This document shows, piece after piece, positions 56,552 to 64,000 of a stretch of 64,000 nt of DNA. Positions within the stretch are counted from its first letter, which is position 1; every line of letters starts with the position of its first letter. The stretch lies in assembly GCF_001613125.1 (NCBI RefSeq), contig NZ_BDBT01000004.1:248001-312000 (forward strand), in the 5' to 3' direction. The translations under genes were made by a program, and so were the position numbers. The stretch is from Nocardia shimofusensis NBRC 100134. Its GTDB lineage: Bacteria; Actinomycetota; Actinomycetes; Mycobacteriales; Mycobacteriaceae. Under the pieces are notes generated by a model, which worked only from the letters and a program-made list of their open reading frames with translations, searched no databases and was not told where the DNA came from.

Positions 56552-58042
56552 ATGTCAACCGAAACCACCACCCCCGCGCCCACGGCGCCCTCGAATCTCG
56601 AACGCCACCTGCTCATCGACGGTCGGTTGGTGAGCCGTGAGGTCACCTTCCCGACCCTGAACCCCGCCACCGGCGAGGTCCTCGGCCATGCCCCGGACGC
56701 GAGTGTGGCCGACGTGAACGCCGCGGTCGCCGCGGCCCGCCGCGCTTTCGACGAGACCACCTGGGCCACCGACCGCGAGTTCCGCATCCACTGTCTCGAC
56801 CAGCTCCACAACGCCCTGGTCGAGCACCGGGAAGAGCTGCGGGAACTGACCATCGCCGAAGTCGGCGCGACCCGTCTGCTCACCACCGCCCAGGTCGATT
56901 CGCCCATCGAGATCGTGCGGTACTACGCCGACCTGCTGCGGACCTACCCGTTCACCGAGGAACTCGGCGAGGCGGAGGTCAGGGGGTCCAAGCACCGGCG
57001 GTGGGTGGAGAAGGAAGGCGCGGGCGTGGTCAGCGCCATCGTGGCCTACAACTACCCCAACCAGCTCGCCCTCGCCAAGCTCGCGCCCGCGCTGGCCGCC
57101 GGATGCACCGTGGTGCTCAAGGGCGCGCCGGACACCCCGCTGGTCACCCTCGCGATCGGCGAGATCATCGCCCGCCACACCGATATCCCGGCCGGCGTGG
57201 TGAACGTGCTGACCTCCTCGGACCCGGCGATCGGCGTGGTGATGACCACCCACGACGACGTCGACATGATCACCTTCACCGGATCGACGGCCACCGGCAA
57301 GCGCATCATGGCGGCCGCGAGTGAGACCGTGAAGAAGGTCTTTCTCGAGCTCGGCGGCAAATCGGCGATGATCGTGCTCGACGACCTCGACACCGCCGGC
57401 CTCGGGCTCCCCGCCATGTTCGCCGCGTTCAGCCAGTGCTCGCACGCCGGCCAGGGCTGCGCGCTGACCTCCCGGTTGCTGGTGCCCCGGGAACGTCACG
57501 ACGAACTCGTCGCCATGCTGGCCACGAACTTCTCGAACATCACCTACGGCGACCCGGCCCACCCGCACACCTATATGGGCCCGCTCATCAGCGAACGCCA
57601 GCGCGACAAGGTCGACGGCATGGTCCGCCGCGCGGTCGCCGACGGCGCGACGCTGGTCACCGGTGGCGAACGCGTCGATCCCGGCTTCTTCTACACCCCG
57701 ACGCTGCTGACGAATGTGGACCCCGACAGCGAGATCGCCCAGGAAGAAGTCTTCGGGCCGGTCCTGGTGGTGATCCCGTTCGACACCGACGACGACGCGG
57801 TCCGCATCGCCAACAATTCGAAATACGGTCTGGCAGGAGCGGTCTACAGCGCCGACGAGGCCAGAGCCGTCGCCGTCGCCCGCCGCATCCGGGCCGGAGC
57901 GTTCAGCATCAACGGCGGTCACTACTTCGGCCCGGAGACGCCTTTCGGCGGCTTCAAGCAGTCGGGCATCGGCCGGGAGATGGGCGCGGCCGGGCTCGAG
58001 GAGTTCCTGGAAAGCAAGACCTTCGCGACCATCGTCGGGTGA
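56552..58042 (+). CDS. Aldehyde dehydrogenase (NAD(P)-dependent)
   Basis: This 496-residue enzyme oxidises aldehydes to acids in the cytoplasm. The general base is Glu266 in FLELGGKS and the nucleophile is Cys303 in HAGQGCALTSR. The NAD-binding stretch VAYNYPNQLALAKLAPALAAG, the FTGST motif and the C-terminal FGPVL and PFGGFKQSGIGRE motifs are all present, so it should be active. It lies only 9 bp before yrbEA, placing it inside the mce operon. That suggests it processes an aldehyde derived from the imported lipid, feeding the acid to the preceding ligase. ALDH genes are not a standard part of mce operons. Confidence 0.92.
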   Translation: MSTETTTPAPTAPSNLERHLLIDGRLVSREVTFPTLNPATGEVLGHAPDASVADVNAAVAAARRAFDETTWATDREFRIHCLDQLHNALVEHREELRELTIAEVGATRLLTTAQVDSPIEIVRYYADLLRTYPFTEELGEAEVRGSKHRRWVEKEGAGVVSAIVAYNYPNQLALAKLAPALAAGCTVVLKGAPDTPLVTLAIGEIIARHTDIPAGVVNVLTSSDPAIGVVMTTHDDVDMITFTGSTATGKRIMAAASETVKKVFLELGGKSAMIVLDDLDTAGLGLPAMFAAFSQCSHAGQGCALTSRLLVPRERHDELVAMLATNFSNITYGDPAHPHTYMGPLISERQRDKVDGMVRRAVADGATLVTGGERVDPGFFYTPTLLTNVDPDSEIAQEEVFGPVLVVIPFDTDDDAVRIANNSKYGLAGAVYSADEARAVAVARRIRAGAFSINGGHYFGPETPFGGFKQSGIGREMGAAGLEEFLESKTFATIVG

Positions 58043-58051
58043 GGCGCGGCG

Positions 58052-58849
58052 ATGACACGGACACGGCGCGCGTGGACGCCGGCGGCGGTGGATCGGGCGG
58101 CTCGGCCGTTCGAACTCGTCGGCGGCCTGTTCGCCATGTCCGCCGACGCGGTGCGCTTCGCCTTCCGTAGACCGTTTCAGGCCAGAGAGTTCTTCGAACA
58201 GTCCTGGTTCATCGTGCGGGTCTCGCTGGTGCCGACTCTGCTGGTGGCCATCCCGTTCACGGTGCTGGTCAGTTTCACCCTCAACATTCTGTTGCGCGAG
58301 CTGGGCGCCGCCGATCTCAGCGGCGCGGGCGCGGCGTTCGGCGCGGTCACCCAGGTGGGTCCGATGGTGACCGTGCTGATCGTGGCCGGCTCCGGCGCGA
58401 CCGCCATGTGCGCGGACCTCGGCTCGCGCACCATCCGGGAGGAGATCGACGCCATGCAGGTGCTCGGCATCGACCCGGTGCAACGGCTGGTCACCCCGCG
58501 CATGCTCGCCTCCGGCCTGGTGGCGTTCCTGCTCAACAACCTGGTATGCGTGATCGGCATCCTCGGCGGCTACATGTTCTCGGTCTATGTGCAGGATGTG
58601 AATCCGGGCGCGTTCGCCGCGGGCATCACTCTGCTGACCGGGATCGACGAGGTGCTCATCTCCTCGGTGAAGGCGTTGCTGTTCGGGCTGGTCGCCGGGC
58701 TGGTCGCCTGTTATCGCGGGCTGATCGTCACCGGCGGCGCGAAGGCGGTGGGCAACGCGGTCAACGAGACCGTGGTCTACGCCTTCATGTCGCTGTTCGT
58801 GATCAATGTGGTCGTCACGGCCATCGGAATCCAGATGACGGTGCGCTGA
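58052..58849 (+). CDS. yrbEA: YrbE/MlaE-family permease, first subunit of Mce transporter
   Basis: This 265-residue integral membrane protein is homologous to MlaE and forms the permease of the Mce lipid importer together with YrbEB. The N-terminal amphipathic region is followed by about five helices. The conserved coupling segment near the ATPase interface is recognisable as GSRTIREEIDAMQVLGIDPVQRLVTPR (residues about 130-155). It contains the EExDAMxxxGIDP motif of the family. The stop overlaps the start of yrbEB by one base. The ATPase (Mkl type) is encoded elsewhere in these genomes. Confidence 0.92.
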   Translation: MTRTRRAWTPAAVDRAARPFELVGGLFAMSADAVRFAFRRPFQAREFFEQSWFIVRVSLVPTLLVAIPFTVLVSFTLNILLRELGAADLSGAGAAFGAVTQVGPMVTVLIVAGSGATAMCADLGSRTIREEIDAMQVLGIDPVQRLVTPRMLASGLVAFLLNNLVCVIGILGGYMFSVYVQDVNPGAFAAGITLLTGIDEVLISSVKALLFGLVAGLVACYRGLIVTGGAKAVGNAVNETVVYAFMSLFVINVVVTAIGIQMTVR

Positions 58850-59724
58850 TGACGGAACAACCCGTGACCGCCGAAATCGCGACCTTCGCCACCCGCTACC
58901 CGCTGTTCGTGCGGCGGGTCCGCAAGCCGATCGCCGTCGCCGGTCAGGTCGGCGACCACGCCATCTTCTACGTCAAAGCCCTGGCTGTCGCCCCGTTCGC
59001 GGCCTGGCATCACCGCCGCGAGACCGTCCGCCTGATCGCCGAGATCAGCATGGGCACAGGCGCTCTGGCGGTCTTCGGCGGCACGGTGGTGATCGTCGGC
59101 TTCCTCACCCTGGCCACCGGCGGCACGCTCGCCGTGCAGGGCTACAGCTCGCTGGGCGATATCGGCATCGAGGCGCTCACCGGCTTCCTCGCCGCCTTCA
59201 TCAATGTGCGTATCTCCGCGCCCGTGGTCGCGGGCATAGGCCTGGCGGCGACCTTCGGCGCGGGCACCACGGCCCAGCTGGGCGCGATGCGTATCAACGA
59301 GGAGATCGACGCCTTGGAGTCGCTGGCGATCGAGCCGATCGCCTACCTGGTCGGCACCCGTCTGGTCGCCGGGATGATCGCCATCACCCCGCTCTACGCG
59401 CTGGCCGTGGTGGCCTCCTTCATCGCCAGCCGGTTCACCACGGTGGTCCTGCTCGGGCAGTCCTCGGGCCTCTACAACCACTACTTCTCGACATTCCTGA
59501 ATCCGATCGACCTGCTGTGGTCGTTCGTGCAGGCGCTGGCGATGGCCTTGACGGTGCTGCTGATCCACACCTTCTTCGGCTTCTTCGCCGCGGGCGGTCC
59601 GGCCGGGGTGGGGATCGCGGTGGGCAATGCCGTGCGCACCTCGCTGATCGCCATCGTCTCGGTCACCCTGCTGGTCTCGTTGGCGGTCTACGGCGCCGAC
59701 GGCAACTTCGATCTGTCCGGGTAG
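58849..59724 (+). CDS. yrbEB: YrbE/MlaE-family permease, second subunit
   Basis: This 291-residue partner of YrbEA has the same fold and the coupling motif AMRINEEIDALESLAIEPIAYLVGTR. It has an additional 45-residue polar N-terminus, typical for the B subunit. The C-terminal helices contain FFGFFAAGGPAGVGIAVGNAVRTS, also a family hallmark. The ATG starts inside the stop codon of yrbEA (TGATG). It is followed after 4 bp by the first mce gene. YrbEA and YrbEB are expected to form a heterodimer under the Mce tunnel. Confidence 0.92.
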   Translation: MTEQPVTAEIATFATRYPLFVRRVRKPIAVAGQVGDHAIFYVKALAVAPFAAWHHRRETVRLIAEISMGTGALAVFGGTVVIVGFLTLATGGTLAVQGYSSLGDIGIEALTGFLAAFINVRISAPVVAGIGLAATFGAGTTAQLGAMRINEEIDALESLAIEPIAYLVGTRLVAGMIAITPLYALAVVASFIASRFTTVVLLGQSSGLYNHYFSTFLNPIDLLWSFVQALAMALTVLLIHTFFGFFAAGGPAGVGIAVGNAVRTSLIAIVSVTLLVSLAVYGADGNFDLSG

Positions 59725-59728
59725 GTGA

Positions 59729-60889
59729 GTGACTTTGGTGCACAACGTGATCCGCCCGCTGGCCGGGACAGTCGCGATGGCGCTGTGCGCGCTGCTGGTG
59801 GCAGGCGCGGTGCAGAGCTTCCGCGGCGCGTTCGCCGACACCGTCGCGGTGCAGGTGCTCTCCCAACGCGCGGGTCTGGTCATGAATCCGGATGCCGATG
59901 TGAAGATGCGCGGCGTCACCGTCGGCAAGGTCTCCTCGATCCGGGAACGCCCCGACGGTACGGCCACCCTCGAACTGGCCATCGACACCGACAAGCTGGC
60001 CCGGATCCCCGGCAACGTCTCGGTCGCCATCGCCTCCACCACCGTGTTCGGGGCGAAGTACGTCCAGCTCATCCCACCCGAGCGCCCTGCCGATCAGCTG
60101 CGCGCCGGACAGGTGCTCACCGCCGACCGCGTCACCGTCGAGATCAACACCGTCTTCGAGCAATTGACCGCCGTGCTCGCCGCACTCGAGCCGGAGAAGC
60201 TGAACGCCACGCTGGGCTCCCTCGCCGCGGCCACCCGCGGCCGGGGCACCCAGGTGGGGGAGATGCTCAGCGACCTCGAGACCTTCCTCGCCGAACTCGA
60301 ACCGGCCCTCCCGGACCTGCGCACCGACATCGGGCTCGCCGCACCGGTCCTGAACACCTACGCCGATGCCGCCCAGCCCCTGCTCGACACCGCGGGCAAC
60401 CTCACCTCCACCGGCGGCACGCTGCTCGAGGAACAACAGAACCTCGACGCCATGCTGCTCGGCCTGATCGGCCTGTCCGACACCGGAAACCGCGTCCTGT
60501 CCGCCAACGCCTCCGCCCTCGCCACCACCCTGGACGTACTGGTCCCCACGACGGCCCTCACCGCCGAATATCGAGAGGCCCTGTACTGCTCGCTGGACGG
60601 CTTCGCCGACCTCTCGCAGATGGCCCCGGTCGACGTCCCCGGCCTCGGCCTGTCGGCGAACTTCCTGTGGGGCATCGACCCCTACCGCTACCCGGAGAAC
60701 CTGCCGAAACTGCGGGCCTCCGGCGGCTCCCAGTGCTCGGTCCTGCCGGTCGGCTACGAACAGCGCCCGCCGTTCGTCGTCGCCGATGTCGGTGCCGACC
60801 CGTTCGCCCGCGGCAACCAGGGCATCGTGGTCAACCCCGACTCCCTGCCGAACGCCCTGTTCGGACCGTCGATCGGAGGGCCGCGATGA
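59729..60889 (+). CDS. mceA: Mce family protein, MceA position
   Basis: This 386-residue protein is anchored or exported by an N-terminal hydrophobic helix (about residues 12-30). The MlaD/MCE domain follows (about 40-115) with VLSQRAGLVMNPDADVKMRGVTVGKVSSI. A long helical region then forms the tunnel needle (about 140-290), and the tail is Pro/Gly-rich and contains two cysteines. Mce A-F proteins assemble as a heterohexameric tube that carries lipids across the cell envelope. The GTG at 59729 is 4 bp after yrbEB; a GTG three codons later has slightly better ribosome-site spacing. The gene letter is assigned by position. Confidence 0.85.
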   Translation: MTLVHNVIRPLAGTVAMALCALLVAGAVQSFRGAFADTVAVQVLSQRAGLVMNPDADVKMRGVTVGKVSSIRERPDGTATLELAIDTDKLARIPGNVSVAIASTTVFGAKYVQLIPPERPADQLRAGQVLTADRVTVEINTVFEQLTAVLAALEPEKLNATLGSLAAATRGRGTQVGEMLSDLETFLAELEPALPDLRTDIGLAAPVLNTYADAAQPLLDTAGNLTSTGGTLLEEQQNLDAMLLGLIGLSDTGNRVLSANASALATTLDVLVPTTALTAEYREALYCSLDGFADLSQMAPVDVPGLGLSANFLWGIDPYRYPENLPKLRASGGSQCSVLPVGYEQRPPFVVADVGADPFARGNQGIVVNPDSLPNALFGPSIGGPR

Positions 60890-61908
60890 GCCCACGCAAC
60901 GCGCCGCTGCTGAAGTTCGGCGCCTTCGCCGTCGTCATGGTGGTGCTCTCGGCTCTGCTGATCCTGGTGTTCGGCCAGTATCGCAGCGGCAGCGCCACCG
61001 AATACTCGGCGGTGTTCGCCGACGCCTCCGGCCTGAATCGTGGCGACACCGTGCGCATCGCCGGCGTGCCCATCGGGACGGTCCGCGGCGTGGAGTTGCG
61101 CGACGACCACTCCGTCCTGGTCGAATTCGACGCCGCCGACACCGTCACCCTGACCACCGGCACCGAGGTCGCCGTGCGCTACCTCAACCTCGTCGGCGAC
61201 CGCTACCTGGAACTCACCGACCCGCCAGGGGTCTCCGAACCACTGGCCCCCGGCGCCCGCATTCCGGTCGAGAAGACCGCGGGCGCACTCGATCTCGACC
61301 TGCTCATCGGTGGTCTGAAACCCGTGATCCAGGGCCTGAACGCCCACGAGGTCAACGCGCTGACCTGGTCGCTGCTCGAGATCGTGCAGGGCAGGGAGAA
61401 CACCATCGACTCGCTCATGGCCGGAACCGCCTCGTTCACCACCGCGCTCGCCGAGAAGAACGACGTCGTCCACCGCCTGCTCGACCATCTCCGCACCGTG
61501 ATGGACACCCTCAGCGCCGAGGGCGATCAGTTCACCGGCACCGTCGATCGCCTGCAACGCCTCATCGGTGAACTGTCCGCCCAGCGCGACCCGATCGGCG
61601 CCGCCATCGAGGCCATCGACCAGGGCACCGCGAGCGTCGCCGACCTGCTCACCGACGCCCGCCCGCCACTGGCAGGCACCGTCGACGAACTGGCCCGTCT
61701 CGCACCGCTTCTCGACAGCGACAAACAGATCCTCGACGACGCCCTCGGCCGCGCCCCCGAGAACTTCCGCAAGCTGGTACGCACCGGCGCCTACGGCAAT
61801 TTCATCCAGTACTACATCTGCGCCATCACCGTCCGGATCAACGATCCCAGCGGTCAGGTGCTGGTCCTGCCCGCCATCGAGCAGACGACGGGACGGTGCA
61901 GCCCATGA
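60886..61908 (+). CDS. mceB: Mce family protein, MceB position
   Basis: This 340-residue Mce subunit has a membrane anchor at about residues 10-30 and an MCE domain (about 38-110) with the core ASGLNRGDTVRIAGVPIGTV. The helical needle region runs about 140-290. The C-terminal piece has YGNFIQYYICAITVRIND and a closing cysteine, as is typical of MceB. The ATG overlaps the mceA stop (ATGA) and the end overlaps mceC in the same way, so subunits are made in equal amounts. Confidence 0.88.
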   Translation: MSPRNAPLLKFGAFAVVMVVLSALLILVFGQYRSGSATEYSAVFADASGLNRGDTVRIAGVPIGTVRGVELRDDHSVLVEFDAADTVTLTTGTEVAVRYLNLVGDRYLELTDPPGVSEPLAPGARIPVEKTAGALDLDLLIGGLKPVIQGLNAHEVNALTWSLLEIVQGRENTIDSLMAGTASFTTALAEKNDVVHRLLDHLRTVMDTLSAEGDQFTGTVDRLQRLIGELSAQRDPIGAAIEAIDQGTASVADLLTDARPPLAGTVDELARLAPLLDSDKQILDDALGRAPENFRKLVRTGAYGNFIQYYICAITVRINDPSGQVLVLPAIEQTTGRCSP

Positions 61909-62927
61909 GCCTGACGCACTATCGCGGCGCGCACCTGGCCCGCCACGGCGTGGTCGGCGTGGTCCTGATCGTCTGCGTGATCGCCATCGGCCTGCAATCG
62001 CAGAAGTTCATCGCCTGGGGCACCACCGTCCGCTACACCGCCGTCTTCGCCGAGGCAGGCGGACTCGCGGTCGGCGACGAGGTGGTCCTCTCCGGGGTCA
62101 CGGTCGGCACTGTCGCCCGCCTGAGCCTGGACAACGGCGACGCGAAGGTCGACTTCACCGTCCGCGATCGGATCACCCTCGGTGGCGGCACCTCCGCCCA
62201 CATCAAAACCGGCTCCCTGCTGGGCAAACGAGTGCTCACCCTGGTCTCGGCCGGACCGGGCGTGCTGCGTCCCGGCGACCTCGTCCCGATCGACCGCACT
62301 TCCTCGCCGTACTCGCTCACCGACGCCGTGGGCGAGCTGACCACCAATGTCGGCGAGACCGATGCCGCTGCCCTGGACGCCTCGCTCGACACCCTGGCCG
62401 TCACCCTGGATCGGATCGCCCCGCAGCTGGGTCCCACCTTCGACGGCCTCACCGCACTGTCGCGCACCATCAACAGCCGCGACGAAACCCTGCGCGCCTT
62501 GCTGACCGCCACCGCCGACGTCACCGGCATCCTCGCCGACCGCGGCGCGCAACTGAACACCATGATCCTGGACTCGAACGCGCTGCTGCAGACCCTGGTC
62601 GCCCGCCGCCAGGCCATCGTCGACCTGCTGGCCGGAACCGCCGCCGTCGCCGAGCAACTGCGCGGCCTGGTCGCCGACAACGAAGCCGATCTCGCCCCGA
62701 CCCTGGACCGACTGAACTCGGTGGTCGCCATGCTGGAAAAGAACCGCGACAATATCGCCGCCGCCCTGCCCGGTCTGGCGAAAGTCTCCATGACGCAGGG
62801 CGAAGCGGTCTCCGGCGGCCCGTTCTACAACGCCTTCGTCGCCAACCTGATCCCCGGCGACCTCATCCAGCCGTTCATCGACCAGGCCTTCGGCGCGCCA
62901 CAACTCACCCCGGAGCCACCGCGATGA
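61905..62927 (+). CDS. mceC: Mce family protein, MceC position
   Basis: This 340-residue Mce subunit has an N-terminal anchor (about residues 14-32, VVGVVLIVCVIAIGL) and an MCE domain with AEAGGLAVGDEVVLSGVTVGTV (about 46-68). A long alpha-helical section contains repeated heptad-like leucines (LDASLDTLAVTLDRIAPQLG onwards). The C-terminal segment FYNAFVANLIPGDLIQPFID closes the protein, followed by a short proline tail. ATGA overlaps join it to both neighbours. The start at 61905 is preferred to a codon three upstream, which would lie inside mceB. Confidence 0.88.
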   Translation: MSLTHYRGAHLARHGVVGVVLIVCVIAIGLQSQKFIAWGTTVRYTAVFAEAGGLAVGDEVVLSGVTVGTVARLSLDNGDAKVDFTVRDRITLGGGTSAHIKTGSLLGKRVLTLVSAGPGVLRPGDLVPIDRTSSPYSLTDAVGELTTNVGETDAAALDASLDTLAVTLDRIAPQLGPTFDGLTALSRTINSRDETLRALLTATADVTGILADRGAQLNTMILDSNALLQTLVARRQAIVDLLAGTAAVAEQLRGLVADNEADLAPTLDRLNSVVAMLEKNRDNIAAALPGLAKVSMTQGEAVSGGPFYNAFVANLIPGDLIQPFIDQAFGAPQLTPEPPR

Positions 62928-64000
62928 CCCGAACGACGATCCTCCGCATCGCAGGAGTTCTCACCCTGGCCGCCGCGCTGATCGCGGCAGGCACGACCGG
63001 ATGGCGAGCCGCTCTCGGCCCGAACATCTTTCGTGCCGTGTTCAGCACCGCCACCGCCATCTACCCCGGTGACGACGTGCGGGTCTCCGGCGTGAAGGTC
63101 GGCGTCATCACCGCCATCGCACCGCGCGGCACCACGGTCGAAGTGACTCTCGAGGTCGACCGGAGCGTTTCGATCCCCGCCGACGCGCGGGCGATCATCG
63201 TCGCCCAGAGTCTCGTCGACTCCCGCTTCGTGCAACTGACCCCCGCCTATCGCGGCGTGGGGCCGACCATGGCCGAGGGCGCGACGATCCCGCTCGAGCG
63301 CACCGCCGTTCCGGTCGAATGGGACGAGGTCAAGACCCAATTGACCAAGCTGTCGGACCAATTGGGCCCCGACGGCGACCTCTCCTCGAGCTCCCTGGGC
63401 CGGTTCGTCGACAGCGCCGCCACCGCCATGGACGGCAACGGCGACCAGCTGCGCGACACCCTGCACCAGCTCAGCGGCGTCGGCCGCATCCTCGCCGACG
63501 GCAGCGGCGACATCGTGACCACCGTGGCGAACCTGCAGCAGTTCGTCACCGCCCTGCGCGAGAGCAATGTGCAGATCGTCGAATTCCAGGACCGCCTGGC
63601 CACCCTCACCAGCGTCATCGACGGCAGCCGCTCCGACCTCGACGCCGCCCTGCACCAGCTCTCCCTCGCGGTGACCGAAGTCCAGCGCTTCGTCGCCGAC
63701 AACCGCGATCGCGCGAGCGAGCAGGTCGGCCGTCTGGTGAACGTCACCCAGAACCTCGTCGACAACCGCGACGACCTCGAACAGCTCCTGCACGTCTTCC
63801 CGACGAGCATGGCCAACTTCTACAACATCTACAACCCCGAATCCGGCACCGAGGCAGGGGTGTTCGTGCTGAACAACTTCTCCAACCCGGTGCAGTTCAT
63901 CTGCTCGGCCATCGAGGCCGTCGGCAAACAGTCCTCGGCGCAATCGGCCCAGACCTGCCGCGACTACCTCGGGCCGGTCCTGCCACTGCTGAGCTTCAAC
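62924..64000 (+). CDS. mceD: Mce family protein, MceD position, 3' partial
   Basis: This Mce subunit runs off the right edge after about 359 codons. It has an N-terminal helix (about residues 8-28), the MCE domain core STATAIYPGDDVRVSGVKVGVI and the start of the helical needle. A C-terminal part contains NFYNIYNPESGTEAG and CSAIEAVG, features of MceD proteins. The ATG at 62924 overlaps the mceC stop. MceE and MceF would be expected just beyond the window. Confidence 0.87.
   Translation, partial: MTRTTILRIAGVLTLAAALIAAGTTGWRAALGPNIFRAVFSTATAIYPGDDVRVSGVKVGVITAIAPRGTTVEVTLEVDRSVSIPADARAIIVAQSLVDSRFVQLTPAYRGVGPTMAEGATIPLERTAVPVEWDEVKTQLTKLSDQLGPDGDLSSSSLGRFVDSAATAMDGNGDQLRDTLHQLSGVGRILADGSGDIVTTVANLQQFVTALRESNVQIVEFQDRLATLTSVIDGSRSDLDAALHQLSLAVTEVQRFVADNRDRASEQVGRLVNVTQNLVDNRDDLEQLLHVFPTSMANFYNIYNPESGTEAGVFVLNNFSNPVQFICSAIEAVGKQSSAQSAQTCRDYLGPVLPLLSFN

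Noticed and set aside
1..64000. CRISPR arrays, tRNA or rRNA genes, insertion sequences, phage genes
   Set aside because: No regularly spaced identical repeats, no tRNA-like arm signatures, no transposase or integrase and no terminal inverted repeats with target duplications were seen.

Overview
The window is high-GC actinobacterial DNA, and the gene content points to a mycolic-acid-containing genus of the Mycobacteriales, most likely Nocardia or Rhodococcus. The evidence is an mce operon with two YrbE permeases and divergent Mce-associated proteins, two antigen-85-like esterases, a mycocerosic-acid-synthase-like polyketide synthase beside a PapA-type acyltransferase and an MmpL transporter, an LpqS-like protein, and the heavy use of 4-nt ATGA/GTGA stop-start overlaps. 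The genus is inferred from content; no rRNA or tRNA gene was seen.

Positions 1-3530 hold a tightly coupled plus-strand operon: a thiolase cut by the left edge, an ECF transporter ATPase and transmembrane subunit of the biotin (BioM/BioN) type, and a short acyl/aryl-CoA ligase. Positions 3565-9730 are a mosaic of small loci. These are a DUF2795 protein, a Mug-type DNA glycosylase, an HxlR repressor divergent from an imine-reductase-like enzyme with a clear operator between them, and an MFS exporter coupled to an OASS-like PLP enzyme. Next comes a probable copper locus: an LpqS-like His-rich protein divergent from a 25-residue Met/His/Cys peptide followed by a SHOCT membrane protein.

Positions 9762-23206 look like an envelope-lipid locus. 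A 2132-residue reducing PKS (KS-AT-DH-ER-KR-ACP), a PapA-like acyltransferase and a translationally coupled protein of unknown function read left. An MmpL/RND lipid exporter is divergent from them. An EmrB-type MFS exporter coupled to an antigen-85-like esterase follows. Positions 23431-26421 are a TetR regulator divergent from a tandemly duplicated YhgE/ABC-2-like membrane protein.

Positions 27331-45675 are one gene encoding a 6114-residue, five-module NRPS (C-A-T-E / C-A-T / C-A-T / C-A-T / C-A-T-TE). It is preceded by about 840 bp with no recognisable gene. No MbtH protein, siderophore tailoring gene or IdeR/Fur-like box is visible, so the pentapeptide product is an orphan.

Positions 45721-52990 carry a SnoaL-like protein and a small membrane protein divergent from a MmyB-type XRE regulator, with a 17-bp palindrome at the divergent start. 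They also carry a 44-residue Cys-rich protein, two tandem universal stress proteins, a second antigen-85-like protein, a NUDIX hydrolase and an SDR. Positions 53004-64000 are the start of an mce lipid-import operon (acyl-CoA ligase, aldehyde dehydrogenase, yrbEA, yrbEB, mceA-mceD, the last cut by the right edge), with two Mce-associated membrane proteins transcribed away from it.
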